The notes: generated by a model not told the origin, from the letters alone. 64,000 nucleotides of DNA from Glaciihabitans sp. INWT7 (GCF_014217685.1 NZ_CP043653.1:1554419-1618418), one strand, 5' to 3'. Shown: positions 25,749 through 36,299, numbered from the stretch's first letter. Numbers and translations: made by a program.

Positions 25749-26435
25749 ATGACACTGATCTACCTCGTGCGGCACGGCGAAACCGATTGGAACCGCGCTC
25801 GTCGCATCCAGGGCAGCACCGACATCCCCCTCAATGACACGGGGCGTGCGCAGGCGGCGCGATCCGGGCACCTGCTCGCCCGGCGGACCTGGGACGGGAT
25901 CGCCTCCAGTCCACTCTCCCGTGCCTTCGAAACCGGAGCGATCATCGCGAGGGAGGTGGGCATCGCGGCGGAGGAGATCGAGGTGCTCGAAGACCTGGTC
26001 GAACGCCGCTACGGCGAAGCAGAGGGGCTCGACGACCGAGAGCTCGTGCAGCTGTTCCCCGGAGACTCCCCCGTTCCCGGGCGGGAGCGTCGGGAGGATG
26101 TCGCCGCCCGCGTCATCCCCGCGCTCGTCGCCCTCGCCGAACGGCACGAGCGTGATCGTCCCGAGGGGTCGCCGGATGCCCGGCTCATCGTCACGACCCA
26201 CGGTGGGGTCATCCGCACCGTGCTGAACCATGTCTCACCGCAGGCGAAGTACCACCGTGGCATCCCGATCACCAATGGATCGGTGCACAGCTTCCGTCAT
26301 GTGAACGGCACGATCGAACTCGTGCTGTTCAACGATCCGATCGACGTCGAGTCGATCGCCGACGATTGCGTGGACTTCGACGAACAGAATGCCGTGGAGT
26401 ATCGGGAACTGGGCTCGGAGCCGCGCGTTCAGTGA
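25749..26435 (+). CDS. Histidine phosphatase family (phosphoglycerate mutase-like) protein
   Basis: A 228-residue cytosolic phosphatase of the histidine acid/PGM superfamily. The phospho-acceptor is His9 in LVRHGETDWN. The second Arg is in SSPLSRAFETG, the acid Glu in ERRYGEAEG, and the second His in VTTHGGVIRTVL. The size and the RRIQGSTDIPLND substrate loop fit broad-specificity phosphatases such as GpgP-like or CobC-like enzymes rather than a glycolytic mutase. ATG 25749 has GAAGGA 9 nt upstream. The 3' end overlaps the convergent glycosyltransferase gene by 7 nt. The true substrate is unknown. Confidence 0.88.
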   Translation: MTLIYLVRHGETDWNRARRIQGSTDIPLNDTGRAQAARSGHLLARRTWDGIASSPLSRAFETGAIIAREVGIAAEEIEVLEDLVERRYGEAEGLDDRELVQLFPGDSPVPGRERREDVAARVIPALVALAERHERDRPEGSPDARLIVTTHGGVIRTVLNHVSPQAKYHRGIPITNGSVHSFRHVNGTIELVLFNDPIDVESIADDCVDFDEQNAVEYRELGSEPRVQ

Positions 26436-27511
26436 TCGGCCGCGGTGCGGGCCGGGACCATCTCGCTGAGCAGCGCGAGTAGACGTCTCGCCGATTCGTC
26501 CCAGCTGAAATCCGCCACCCGCGCCCGGGATGCCTCGCTGCGGCGTCGCCACTCCCCCGGCTCCTCGAGCGAGCGCACCGCGGCGGCGAAGGCTGCCGGG
26601 TCGGAGTGCTCGAAGTAGACCGCGGCCTCGCCACCCACCTCGTGGAACAACGGAATATCGCTGAGTACGAGCGGCACGCCAGCGGCCTCGCCCTCGATCA
26701 GGGGGATCCCGAACCCCTCGTCCCAGCAGGCCGTGACCATCGCCGCGGCATCCACGAGCGCATCGAGGTATTCCTCATCGGTCACTCCGTCGTCGAAGCG
26801 GATCGAGCCCTCTGGCGCGAGGGAAGCGATGCGCTCCCGATCCTCGGGGCTGATCCTCGACAGCAGACGAAGGGTGTAGCCCGGAAGATGATGCATGCCG
26901 CGGGCGAGGGTCTCCACGTTCTTGTTCGGCTGGAAGGTGCCCATGTAGACGAGCGTCTTCGAGCGGGGTTCCGCCAGTTGAGGCACGCCGGAATCGTCGA
27001 CCCCCGGCCTGATCACGGTGAGGGGACGTTTCGTGAGGCGGGCCTCGATCATCTCGCGCTCGCAGTTGTAGGAACCGGTGACCACCGCATCCGCACGGCT
27101 GAGTACCGCACGCTGCGGCCAATACGTCAGATAGAAGGCCCGCCAGATGGCGCGCACGTACCAGCTGTATCCGGCGGGAATCTGGGTGATTCGATAGAAG
27201 ACCATGTCATGCACGGTGAGGACGAGCTTGTAACGCCGTCCGGTCGCACCCATCGTCTGCATCGGACTGAAGACGACATCCGGCTTCCATCTATTGAGGG
27301 AGAGCATGCCGATGAATGGCTCGAGTGCGCTGGTTCCCGGCCGACCCTTCACCCACGGCAGATCCGGGAGCAGTGCGAGCTGGCGTTCGTCGCTGATCAG
27401 CATGGTGACCGGGTGCAGCCGGGAGAAGGCTTCGACCAGGCCCGCTGTGTACCGGCTGATGCCATCGTGGCGCACGAACCGGGTGTAGCGGCAGTCGAAG
27501 ATCACCTTCAC
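26429..27511 (-). CDS. GT4 family glycosyltransferase
   Basis: A 360-residue GT-B transferase with the GT4 pattern: the N-terminal DGISRYTAGLVEA glycine loop, LTVHDMVFYR in the acceptor domain, then the donor domain VYMGTFQPNKNVETLARG and the E-x7-E signature EGFGIPLIEGEAAGVPLVLSD. The DEGFGIPLIEGEA motif is typical of mannosyl- or glucosyl-transferases that use nucleotide sugars to build glycolipid or polysaccharide. It overlaps the upstream alpha/beta hydrolase gene by 4 nt, so the two are cotranscribed. No other polysaccharide genes are adjacent; the acceptor is unknown. Confidence 0.9.
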   Translation of the reverse strand: MKVIFDCRYTRFVRHDGISRYTAGLVEAFSRLHPVTMLISDERQLALLPDLPWVKGRPGTSALEPFIGMLSLNRWKPDVVFSPMQTMGATGRRYKLVLTVHDMVFYRITQIPAGYSWYVRAIWRAFYLTYWPQRAVLSRADAVVTGSYNCEREMIEARLTKRPLTVIRPGVDDSGVPQLAEPRSKTLVYMGTFQPNKNVETLARGMHHLPGYTLRLLSRISPEDRERIASLAPEGSIRFDDGVTDEEYLDALVDAAAMVTACWDEGFGIPLIEGEAAGVPLVLSDIPLFHEVGGEAAVYFEHSDPAAFAAAVRSLEEPGEWRRRSEASRARVADFSWDESARRLLALLSEMVPARTAADH

Positions 27512-28476
27512 GGTGCGCTGGGTTCCGCGCCGGACTCGATGTTGCTCTGCACGGTAGTCGCCTCGGGCGGAAGGTCGCCGAACAGGCCCTGTTCGACGAG
27601 GAAGCTGTGGATGGCGGCGGCGGCGAGCCCGGGCACCTCGTAGTGGATGAGGTGACCGACACCCATGAGCAGCTCGAGGCGGGCATCCGTCATGCTCTCC
27701 ACGAGGTCGCGGTGCGCCTGCACGGGAGTGATGTCGTCCAGTTCGGCGGCCACAAGAAGCGTCGGCACCGTGATGCCGTCAGAATAGGTGCTGACGTCAG
27801 AGGCCACCGAGGCCTCGAATGCTTCGACGACCGAGTCACGACTGGCGAAATTGTTGAAGTAGGTGTGGTGCTGGTAGTGGATCCAGCGGCGCAGCTCTCG
27901 ATCTTTCGTCTTGGCGAGCACCGAGCTCATGAACTGGACGACGATCCATCGCTTGAGCAGGAACTCACCGACGCGGTCGGGCAGCAGGCCGGCGAGGCGG
28001 TAGAAGGCGACAGTGAGTTTCGTCGCCGTCTTGCTCGGGCCCTCGAGCCCGGAGGTGGAGATCGGATTCACGAGGATGAGGGCGGGCGTCTTCAGACCGT
28101 CCGCCACCGCCTTCGACGAGATGATCGTGCCGAACGAGTGCCCGAGGGTCACGGCGGTGCCGGTCAAGCCGAGGGCGTCCACGAAGGCGGTGAGCCACTT
28201 GGCGAAGCCGTCGATCGAATGAGGCACCTCGGTGAGGGGGGTGGACTCGCCGAAACCGGGCATGTCCGGGCCGATCCAGCGGATGCTGGGCAACTGGGCG
28301 ATCACCGGCTCGAGCCCGTGATGCTCGCCGCGGTAGCCGTGTGCGATGACGATCGTGAGGGCTGCATCGACCGGTCCGTATACCCAATAGCGGGTCGTGC
28401 TGCCGAGGATCACTATCTCATGGCGCTCGATCGGCATCCGGGCGAGCAATTCGGCGTAAGGGGAGTGAACAGACAT
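27508..28476 (-). CDS. Alpha/beta hydrolase
   Basis: A 322-residue alpha/beta-fold hydrolase. The oxyanion region IAHGYRGEHHG lies at 45-55, the nucleophile elbow LGHSFGT contains Ser114, the acid is probably in AAELDDITPV, and the catalytic His is in GVGHLIHYEVP. An inserted helical cap (about 140-220) is hydrophobic and basic, suggesting a lipid-like or membrane-near substrate. Being coupled to a GT4 transferase gene (4-nt overlap), it may act on the glycolipid product or a precursor, but this is only context. A -10-like TAGAAT ends 7 nt before the ATG at 28476. Confidence 0.88.
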   Translation of the reverse strand: MSVHSPYAELLARMPIERHEIVILGSTTRYWVYGPVDAALTIVIAHGYRGEHHGLEPVIAQLPSIRWIGPDMPGFGESTPLTEVPHSIDGFAKWLTAFVDALGLTGTAVTLGHSFGTIISSKAVADGLKTPALILVNPISTSGLEGPSKTATKLTVAFYRLAGLLPDRVGEFLLKRWIVVQFMSSVLAKTKDRELRRWIHYQHHTYFNNFASRDSVVEAFEASVASDVSTYSDGITVPTLLVAAELDDITPVQAHRDLVESMTDARLELLMGVGHLIHYEVPGLAAAAIHSFLVEQGLFGDLPPEATTVQSNIESGAEPSAP

Positions 28477-28483
28477 TGTCTCG

Positions 28484-28489
28484 ATTCTA
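28484..28489 (-). promoter_or_regulatory. -10 element, probable leaderless promoter of the hydrolase-GT4 operon
   Basis: TAGAAT on the minus strand ends 7 nt before the ATG at 28476. No Shine-Dalgarno sequence is seen. Confidence 0.45.
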
Positions 28490-28594
28490 CGGATACGAAG
28501 TTACGCGGGCGTTTCACACACGCGCCTAGACTTGACGGGCTCGATAAAACTCCACGTCGATTCCGATGCCTACCCTGCTCTCGAGAGGAGCACT

Positions 28595-30319
<1,725 letters not shown>

Positions 30320-31057
30320 GTGCGACTGGTGGATGCCGCACATGACACTGCAGCGGGTGACCCCGGCAATCGCACCGAGGCATGGTTCGACCGCCTCGGC
30401 GTGTTCGACCTCGAGACCACGGGGATAGACACCGAAACCAGTCGTATCGTCTCCGCCTATGTCGGAGTGGTGGATGCCCAGGGAATGCCCAAGGGCGTGT
30501 CCTGGCTCGCCGATCCCGGCGTCGAGATCCCCGCGCAGGCTGCGGCGGTTCACGGCATCACCACAGAGCGGGCGCGAGCCGAGGGTCGGGATGCCGCTGA
30601 GGTCGTCGCAGAGATCGTGGCGGTGCTGCGCGCGCTCCTGGCCCAGGGGGTGCCGATAGTGATCTACAACGCCGCCTACGATCTGACGCTGCTCAACCGG
30701 GAATGCCTCCGCTACGGCATCGAACCGCTCGACGATCCGCTGCCCATCATCGATCCCCTCGTGATCGACCGCGCGATGGACCGCTACCGCAAGGGCAAAC
30801 GAACCCTCGAGGTGGCGGCGGAGTACTACGGCGTCGAGCTCATGGACGCCCACGATGCGCAAGCGGATGCCGTTGCGGCCGGACGGGTCGCCCAGGCCAT
30901 CGCCCGCAAGTATTCGGACACGCTGGGGCAGGATGCGACGCTCGTGCATACCAACCAGGTGACCTGGGCGGCCGACAGCGCCACGAGTTTCCAGGACTAC
31001 ATGCGCCGCACCAAAGACCCGGCCTTCGTCGCGGACGGGGCCTGGCCGCAGCGCTGA
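30320..31057 (+). CDS. DEDDh 3'-5' exonuclease (DnaQ/epsilon-like)
   Basis: A 245-residue RNase H-fold exonuclease. Exo I has Asp30 and Glu32 in FDLETTG, Exo II is in IVIYNAAYDLTLLNREC, and Exo III has the His and Asp of DAHDAQADA. This is the proofreading-type fold, but the protein is free-standing and lacks polymerase-contact motifs, like the many epsilon-like exonucleases of actinobacteria. The GTG start (30320) directly follows the treS stop, so translation is probably coupled although the functions seem unrelated. The first 24 residues precede the fold; an internal start cannot be excluded. It is closed by repeats and a hairpin terminator. Confidence 0.88.
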   Translation: MRLVDAAHDTAAGDPGNRTEAWFDRLGVFDLETTGIDTETSRIVSAYVGVVDAQGMPKGVSWLADPGVEIPAQAAAVHGITTERARAEGRDAAEVVAEIVAVLRALLAQGVPIVIYNAAYDLTLLNRECLRYGIEPLDDPLPIIDPLVIDRAMDRYRKGKRTLEVAAEYYGVELMDAHDAQADAVAAGRVAQAIARKYSDTLGQDATLVHTNQVTWAADSATSFQDYMRRTKDPAFVADGAWPQR

Positions 31058-31066
31058 GGCCACGCT

Positions 31067-31108
31067 GCTGAAGCCGCAGTGCTGAAGCCGCAGTACTGAA
31101 GCCGCAGT
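31067..31108. repeat. Three tandem 14-bp repeats
   Basis: Three consecutive units of (G/A)CTGAAGCCGCAGT at 31067-31080, 31081-31094 and 31095-31108, identical except for the first base. They lie in the short gap after the exonuclease gene, before the terminator. Confidence 0.95.
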
Positions 31109-31121
31109 GGGGCCAAGCACG

Positions 31122-31157
31122 ACAGAGGGCGACCGGCCGAAGCCGATCGCCCTCTGT
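31122..31157. terminator. Bidirectional hairpin terminator between exonuclease and rpmE2
   Basis: A perfect 11-bp stem, ACAGAGGGCGA (31122-31132) with TCGCCCTCTGT (31147-31157), and a 14-nt loop. It lies between two convergent genes and has no long T tract. Confidence 0.8.
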
Positions 31158-31175
31158 GATGAGTGTTGGTGCTCG

Positions 31176-31424
31176 CTACGCGCCGAAGCCCTTGTAACGC
31201 GAGTTGAACTTCTCGACGCGCCCTGCGCTGTCCAGGATGCGCTGCTTGCCCGTGTAGAACGGGTGCGAGGCCGAGGAGATCTCCACGTCGATGACGGGGT
31301 AGGTCACGCCGTCGAGGTCGATCGTCTTGTCGCTCTTGACGGTCGAGCGGGTGAGGAAGGTCTCGCCGCTCGCGAGATCGCGGAAGACAACCGCGCTGTA
31401 GTCGGGGTGGATGTCAGTCTTCAT
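31176..31424 (-). CDS. rpmE2: 50S ribosomal protein L31 type B
   Basis: An 82-residue large-subunit protein. It is the type B form: no CxxC zinc-binding cysteines, and the typical [16 protein letters not shown] start, [30 protein letters not shown] and a C-terminal [10 protein letters not shown]. In bacteria carrying both forms, type B is usually made under zinc shortage under Zur control, but no convincing Zur box was found here. The gene stands alone. A minus-strand TAATGT in the 82-nt upstream gap is a possible -10. AGGAA before the ATG is the likely ribosome-binding site. Confidence 0.96.
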   Translation of the reverse strand: MKTDIHPDYSAVVFRDLASGETFLTRSTVKSDKTIDLDGVTYPVIDVEISSASHPFYTGKQRILDSAGRVEKFNSRYKGFGA

Positions 31425-31506
31425 CGTAGATTCCTAGGTGTTGGGAAGGGTGAGGGAAAAAGTCGGCACGAGGGCCAAGGGATTACATTACCAGAAGTGG
31501 TGCGGG

Positions 31507-32298
31507 CTAGGCGGACTGCGCGGCGCGGGCCGTGAATCGACCGTCGCGCTCTTCTACCTCGAGCGCGAGTCCGAAAGCCTCGGTCAACTTCTCCGAGGTG
31601 ATCACCTCGCCGATCGGGCCGGCCGAAGTGATGCGACCGTGGGACAGCAACAGAGCGTGACCGAAGCCAAGAGGGATCTCTTCCACGTGATGAGTGACCA
31701 TCACGATCGCCGGAGCCTGCTCGGCTCGCGCATAGCCGCCGAGCAACTCGAGAAGCTCCTCCCGGGCGCCGAGGTCGAGGCTCGCGGCCGGTTCGTCGAG
31801 CAGCAGGAGTTCCGGATCGGTCATCACCGCACGGGCGATCTGCACCCGCTTCTGCTCCCCATCGCTCAGCTGCCCGAACCGACGATCCTCGAGGTGGTCG
31901 AGCTTCCATTCGGCGAGCACCCGCTGGGCACGGCGGGTGTCGATGTCTTCGTAGTCCTCGTTCCAGCGACCCGCGACGGCATAGGCGGCGGTGAGCACCA
32001 CATCCAGCACCCGCTCCGTGGCGGGGATGCGCCGAGCCATCGCCGTGGAGGCGAAGCCGATGCGCGGCCTCAGGTCGAACACGTCGGTGCGACCGAGCGT
32101 GGTATCCAGGATCTTCACGACTCCGGAGCTGGGATGGATCATCGCCGACGCAAGCTGCAGCAGAGTGGTCTTGCCCGCGCCGTTGGGTCCGAGGATGACC
32201 CAGCGCTGGTCGTCCTCCACTGTCCAATTGACGGAATCGAGGATGTGGTTGCCTTCTCGGACGACGGAGACGTCGGAAAGCTGGAGAACGCTGGCCAT
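31507..32298 (-). CDS. ABC transporter ATP-binding protein (orphan)
   Basis: A 263-residue single ABC domain. Walker A GPNGAGKTT is near 38-46, signature LSDGEQKR (variant of LSGGQ, about 150-157), Walker B ELLLLDEPAASLD and the H-switch VTHHVEEI. No permease or binding-protein gene is adjacent, so partner and substrate are unknown. The variant signature with Asp-Gly-Glu, and the ending, resemble ModF/YhcH-like cytosolic ATPases seen next to metabolic genes in actinobacteria. A -10-like element directly precedes the ATG. The glgM gene ends 78 nt upstream on the same strand. Confidence 0.88.
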   Translation of the reverse strand: MASVLQLSDVSVVREGNHILDSVNWTVEDDQRWVILGPNGAGKTTLLQLASAMIHPSSGVVKILDTTLGRTDVFDLRPRIGFASTAMARRIPATERVLDVVLTAAYAVAGRWNEDYEDIDTRRAQRVLAEWKLDHLEDRRFGQLSDGEQKRVQIARAVMTDPELLLLDEPAASLDLGAREELLELLGGYARAEQAPAIVMVTHHVEEIPLGFGHALLLSHGRITSAGPIGEVITSEKLTEAFGLALEVEERDGRFTARAAQSA

Positions 32299-32304
32299 GC
32301 CTCA

Positions 32305-32310
32305 ACCCTA
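32305..32310 (-). promoter_or_regulatory. -10 element, probable leaderless promoter of the orphan ABC ATPase
   Basis: TAGGGT on the minus strand ends 6 nt before the ATG at 32298. A GAGG within those 6 nt is too close to the start to act as a ribosome-binding site. Confidence 0.5.
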
Positions 32311-32376
32311 CCTTCGCCGCCGCAGCATTCTCGGCAGCGCCACAGCGCGGGCGGCCGTGCTGCGCGGCGTCGAGTA

Positions 32377-33558
32377 TCAGAGCAGTGAGCGGTAGATCTC
32401 CTGGGTCCGCTGGGAAATGCGGTCCCAGCCGAAGTCCCGCTCGGCCCGGAGCCGGCCGGCCTCGCCCATCTGCCGGGCGGATTCGGGATCGGTCACGACT
32501 TCGGTCAGCGCCCGCGCGAGATCGGCGACGAACTGCTCAGGATCGAGCGGCGTTCCCGTGCCATCCTCCGCCTGGGCTATCGGCACCAGACGACCGGTGA
32601 CCCCGTCGTCGATGACCTCGGGGATGCCCCCGGTGGCCGTGCCGACGACGGCGGCGCCGCAGGCCATGGCTTCGAGATTGACGATGCCGAGTGGCTCGTA
32701 GATGGAGGGGCAGACGAACGTCGTCGCGGCGGTGAGCACTGCCGAGAGGTCGTGCCGGCTCAGCATCTCCTCGATCCAGACGACCCCGGTGCGGGTCTGC
32801 TGCAGTTCGGCGACTCCGGCTCGAACCTCGGCCATGATCTCCGCGGTATCGGGGGCGCCGGCGCACAGCACGAGCTGCACGTCCGAAGGAAGCAAAGCTG
32901 CCGCCCGAAGGAGGTATGGCAGACCCTTCTGGCGGGTGATGCGACCGACGAACACCACGGAGGGACGGTCGGGATCTATTCCGAGCGAACGAACCAGCTC
33001 CTCGTCCCGCACCGGATGCCACGACTCGAGGTCGATGCCGTTGTGCACCACGGAGACCTTCGCCTCGTCGAGCATGGGATAGGACCGCAGGATGTCTCGG
33101 CGCATCCCGTGGCTCACCGCGATGACGGCATCCGCGGAGGTGAACGCGTCGCGCTCGATCCAACTCGAGACGCGATACCCGCCGCCGAGCTGCTCGGCCT
33201 TCCAAGGGCGAAGCGGCTCGAGGCTGTGGGCGGTGACCACGTGGGGGATTCCGTGGAGCAATTGCGCGATATGACCGGCACCGTTGGCGTACCAGGTGTG
33301 CGAGTGCACGAGGTCTGCCCCGGCGACGTCCTGGGCGATCTCGAGATCGACCCCCAGGGTGGCGAGCGTCGGGTTCGCATGGGCAAGCCCCGGGGGCACG
33401 TCGTAGGAGTAGACGTCTGGCTCTTCCCTCGGCTTGCCGAACGCGCGCACCACGACATCGATGTCGAGACGAAGCGCTTTCACGAGCTCGGTGACGTGCA
33501 CGCCGGCACCGCCGTAGATCTCTGGCGGGTATTCCCTGGTAATCAGATCGACTCTCAC
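32377..33558 (-). CDS. glgM: GT4 alpha-glucan synthase (GlgM/actinobacterial GlgA)
   Basis: A 393-residue GT4 enzyme that uses ADP-glucose. The N-terminal TREYPPEIYGGAGVHVTELVKAL is the signature of the group that includes mycobacterial GlgM (Rv1212c, maltose-1-phosphate synthase), often annotated as glycogen synthase. The donor domain reads VVFVGRITRQKGLPYLLRAA and the E-x7-E region CPSIYEPLGIVNLEAMACGAAVVGTATGG. It is far shorter than GT5 GlgA (about 480). The divergent neighbour is glgC, which makes the ADP-glucose donor, the same arrangement as in Mycobacterium. The start is GTG 33558. Whether the acceptor is glucose-1-phosphate or glycogen is not decided by sequence. Confidence 0.85.
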   Translation of the reverse strand: MRVDLITREYPPEIYGGAGVHVTELVKALRLDIDVVVRAFGKPREEPDVYSYDVPPGLAHANPTLATLGVDLEIAQDVAGADLVHSHTWYANGAGHIAQLLHGIPHVVTAHSLEPLRPWKAEQLGGGYRVSSWIERDAFTSADAVIAVSHGMRRDILRSYPMLDEAKVSVVHNGIDLESWHPVRDEELVRSLGIDPDRPSVVFVGRITRQKGLPYLLRAAALLPSDVQLVLCAGAPDTAEIMAEVRAGVAELQQTRTGVVWIEEMLSRHDLSAVLTAATTFVCPSIYEPLGIVNLEAMACGAAVVGTATGGIPEVIDDGVTGRLVPIAQAEDGTGTPLDPEQFVADLARALTEVVTDPESARQMGEAGRLRAERDFGWDRISQRTQEIYRSLL

Positions 33559-33565
33559 AGGGGAA

Positions 33566-33614
33566 ACGCTAGCGCGGTTCGCGCACCGACGCACCGCGAT
33601 CGGTCCTCTACTGT
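33566..33614. promoter_or_regulatory. Divergent leaderless promoters of glgM and glgC
   Basis: Within the 62-nt gap, minus-strand TAGCGT (33571-33566) ends 7 nt before the glgM GTG, and plus-strand TACTGT (33609-33614) ends 6 nt before the glgC ATG. Neither gene has a Shine-Dalgarno. The two -10 elements are 37 bp apart, so the polymerase sites overlap and may compete. Confidence 0.55.
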
Positions 33615-33620
33615 TGTCAC

Positions 33621-34859
33621 ATGGCATCGAAGAAGATCTTTGGCATTGTTCTCGCCGGCGGAGAGGGCAAGCGCCTCATGCCGCTCACCGCCGACCGCGC
33701 AAAGCCGGCAGTCCCGTTCGGCGGCAATTACCGGTTGATCGACTTCGCCCTGTCGAATCTCATCAATTCCGGTCTTCGGCAGATCGTCGTTCTCACCCAG
33801 TACAAGTCGCACAGTCTCGACCGTCATGTGTCGCAGACCTGGCGCCTCGACGGGATCACCGCCTCGTATGTGGCATCCGTTCCCGCGCAGCAGCGACTGG
33901 GCAAGAGATGGTTCGCGGGATCCGCCGACGCCATCCTGCAGAGCCTCAACCTGCTGCGCGACGAGAAGCCAGACATCGTGGTCGTCGTCGGCGCAGACCA
34001 CGTCTATCGCATGGACTTCAGCCAGATGATCGAGGCGCACATCGCCTCGGGCGCCGGGGTCACCGTCGCGGCCATCCGCCAGCCGATCTCCCTCGCTGAC
34101 CAGTTCGGTGTGATCGAGCTCGACCCGGAGGATCCGACCCGCATCGCGCAGTTCCTCGAGAAGCCGAAGAACGCGGTCGGGCTCGCGGACTCCCCCAACG
34201 AGGTGCTCGCCTCGATGGGCAACTACATCTTCGACGCCGACATCCTCATCGACGCGGTGCTGCGCGATGGTGAGCTCACCACCTCCAATCACGACATGGG
34301 CGGCGACATCGTGCCCGACTTCGTCTCGCGGGGCGATGCGGCCGTCTACGACCTGAATCGGAATGAAGTGCCTGGCGCGACCGACCGTGACCGCTACTAC
34401 TGGCGTGACGTCGGAACGATCGAGTCTTTCTTCGACGCACACCAGGACCTGATCTCTGCGCTGCCGATCTTCAACCTCTACAACAGCGAATGGCCGATCT
34501 TCAGCCAGCAACTCAATTCGCCGCCGGCCAAGTTCGTGCGCGACTCCAAGGGCAACCTCGGAACCACCATCGATTCGATAGTCTCTCTCGGCTCACTGCT
34601 CTCCGGGGCGCACATCGAGCGCAGCGTGCTCGGTCCCTGGGCGATCATCGAGTCCGGCGCGCAGGTGATCGATTCGATCGTCTTCGACAGGGTGCGGATC
34701 GGCCCGGATGCCGTGGTGCGCCGCGCTATCCTCGACAAGGAAGTCGTCGTTCACGCCGGTGCGACCGTCGGGGTGGATGCCGAGGCTGACCGGGCCCGCG
34801 GATTCACCGTTACCGATTCCGGAATCACCGTCGTCGGCAAGGGCGTCACCGTCAACTGA
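33621..34859 (+). CDS. glgC: Glucose-1-phosphate adenylyltransferase
   Basis: Makes ADP-glucose from ATP and glucose-1-phosphate, the committed step of alpha-glucan synthesis. It is 412 residues. The nucleotide-binding [25 protein letters not shown] is at 11-35, WFAGSADAI near 98-106, [17 protein letters not shown] near 116-131, and IAQFLEKPK is the glucose-1-phosphate loop. The C-terminal left-handed beta-helix repeats (from about 290) contain the [20 protein letters not shown] ladder. Allosteric control by glycolytic intermediates is the family norm. It is divergent from glgM; serB follows 49 nt downstream. Confidence 0.97.
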   Translation: MASKKIFGIVLAGGEGKRLMPLTADRAKPAVPFGGNYRLIDFALSNLINSGLRQIVVLTQYKSHSLDRHVSQTWRLDGITASYVASVPAQQRLGKRWFAGSADAILQSLNLLRDEKPDIVVVVGADHVYRMDFSQMIEAHIASGAGVTVAAIRQPISLADQFGVIELDPEDPTRIAQFLEKPKNAVGLADSPNEVLASMGNYIFDADILIDAVLRDGELTTSNHDMGGDIVPDFVSRGDAAVYDLNRNEVPGATDRDRYYWRDVGTIESFFDAHQDLISALPIFNLYNSEWPIFSQQLNSPPAKFVRDSKGNLGTTIDSIVSLGSLLSGAHIERSVLGPWAIIESGAQVIDSIVFDRVRIGPDAVVRRAILDKEVVVHAGATVGVDAEADRARGFTVTDSGITVVGKGVTVN

Positions 34860-34908
34860 CCGGCACGGGCTCGACGGTTCCCTTCCCCCAAACGAACGGT
34901 AGATCCCG

Positions 34909-35547
34909 ATGCCCCGCTTTCTCGTCGTTCTCGATGTCGATTCCACCCTCATCGAAAACGAGGTGATCGAGCTCCTGGCCGACGCAGCGGGATCCGGCAG
35001 GGCTGTCGCGGAGATCACGGCGCGCGCGATGAACGGCGAAGTCGACTTCGAAGAGAGCCTCCGCGCCAGGGTCGCAACTCTCGCCGGCCTGTCGGAGTCG
35101 GTTTTCGGCGAGGTCGGCCGACTCGTGCGCATCACACCGGGAGTACCGGAGATGATCGCCGGTGTGCGCGATGCGGGCGGTCGTGTCGCGGTGGTCTCGG
35201 GGGGATTCCACGAGATCATCGATCCGATCGCGGCCCAGCTCGGTCTGGACTACTGGAGGGCGAACCGTCTCGAGGTCGTCGACGGAGTCCTCACCGGCGA
35301 ATTGGTCGGAGCCGTCATCGATGGCACGGCGAAAGCAGACACCCTCATCGAGTGGGCGGCGGACTTCGGAGTGCCGGTAGCCCACACGGTCGCCGTCGGC
35401 GACGGCGCCAACGACCTGCAGATGATGGCGATCACGGGGCTCGCGGTCGGCTTCGACGCAAAGGCACCGGTTCGGGATGAGGCCGACGTGCTGATGGATG
35501 TGCGGGATCTCAGCCAGCTGCTTCCGCTCCTCGGATTGCGGGGCTGA
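34909..35547 (+). CDS. serB: Phosphoserine phosphatase
   Basis: HAD-superfamily enzyme releasing L-serine from phosphoserine, the last step of serine synthesis. It is 212 residues, the compact catalytic form without the N-terminal ACT domains of mycobacterial SerB2. The nucleophile and acid are Asp9 and Asp11 in VVLDVDSTLIENE, motif II Ser is in VVSGGFHEII, motif III Lys is in GTAKADTL and motif IV is GDGANDLQMM. Glu15 in the IENEVIE cap region is the expected substrate-binding residue. It shares direction with glgC but the pathway link is weak. Confidence 0.93.
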   Translation: MPRFLVVLDVDSTLIENEVIELLADAAGSGRAVAEITARAMNGEVDFEESLRARVATLAGLSESVFGEVGRLVRITPGVPEMIAGVRDAGGRVAVVSGGFHEIIDPIAAQLGLDYWRANRLEVVDGVLTGELVGAVIDGTAKADTLIEWAADFGVPVAHTVAVGDGANDLQMMAITGLAVGFDAKAPVRDEADVLMDVRDLSQLLPLLGLRG

Positions 35548-35576
35548 ACTCCCCGCTGAGCGGGGATTCGAAGCGG

Positions 35577-36299
35577 TCAGTGCCCCATGCCGAGGCCACC
35601 GTCGACGGGGATGACGGCGCCGGAGATGTAGCCGGCATCCTCTCCCGAGATCCAGGCCACCACTCTCGCGACCTCCGCTGCGCTGGCGAACCGGCCAGCC
35701 GGGATCGACTTCTTGTATGAGTCCTGTTGCGCTTCCGGCAGCTCCGCCGTCATGTCGGTCTCGATGAAACCGGGGGCGATCACGTTGGCGGTGATCCCCC
35801 GGGCGCCCAGCTCGCGGGTGACGGACCGCGCCAAGCCGATCAGACCGCTCTTGGATGCCGAGTAGTTGACCTGCCCGGCAGAACCGAGGAGCCCGACGAC
35901 GCTCGAGACGAGGACGATGCGCCCGTAGCGGGCCTTGAGCATGCCCTTCGAGGCCCGCTTGACGACGCGGAAGGCACCGGAGAGGTTCGTATCGATCACC
36001 GACGTGAAATCGTCCTCCGTCATGCGAAGCAGCAGGGTGTCTCTGGTGATCCCGGCATTGGCGACGAGGATCTCCACCGCGCCGAGGGCCGATTCGATCT
36101 CGCTGAACGCCTCATCGACAGAGGCGGAGTCCGTGACATCCGCGCGCACCGTGAGTGCGCCGGCGGGGCCCTCACCGGATCGGGCGGTGACCGCGACACG
36201 ATGTCCGAGGGATACGAACTCGGCGGCGATGGCGAAGCCGATGCCCCGGTTCCCACCGGTCACGAGCACGGTACGGGGGACGAATTCGGAGCTGGTCAT
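35577..36299 (-). CDS. fabG: 3-oxoacyl-ACP reductase (SDR)
   Basis: A 240-residue SDR that reduces 3-ketoacyl-ACP in fatty-acid elongation, using NADPH. The motif GGNRGIGFAIA follows strand 1, NAGIT is the NNAG variant, Ser lies in VLVSSVVGLLGSAGQ, and the catalytic pair is in NYSASKSGLIG. VIAPGFIETDM and the C-terminal YISGAVIPVDGG complete the FabG pattern. The start ATG 36299 follows GAGAGA; longer frames add non-conserved residues. In actinobacteria this FabG1-like gene often sits beside DUF3099 and SURF1 genes, as here. Another SDR role is possible since no other fab gene is near. Confidence 0.87.
   Translation of the reverse strand: MTSSEFVPRTVLVTGGNRGIGFAIAAEFVSLGHRVAVTARSGEGPAGALTVRADVTDSASVDEAFSEIESALGAVEILVANAGITRDTLLLRMTEDDFTSVIDTNLSGAFRVVKRASKGMLKARYGRIVLVSSVVGLLGSAGQVNYSASKSGLIGLARSVTRELGARGITANVIAPGFIETDMTAELPEAQQDSYKKSIPAGRFASAAEVARVVAWISGEDAGYISGAVIPVDGGLGMGH

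Noticed and set aside
31425-31506. A Zur box upstream of rpmE2
   Set aside because: Type B L31 genes are often Zur-controlled, but the AT-rich stretch here has no palindrome of the Zur type; only a possible -10 is seen.
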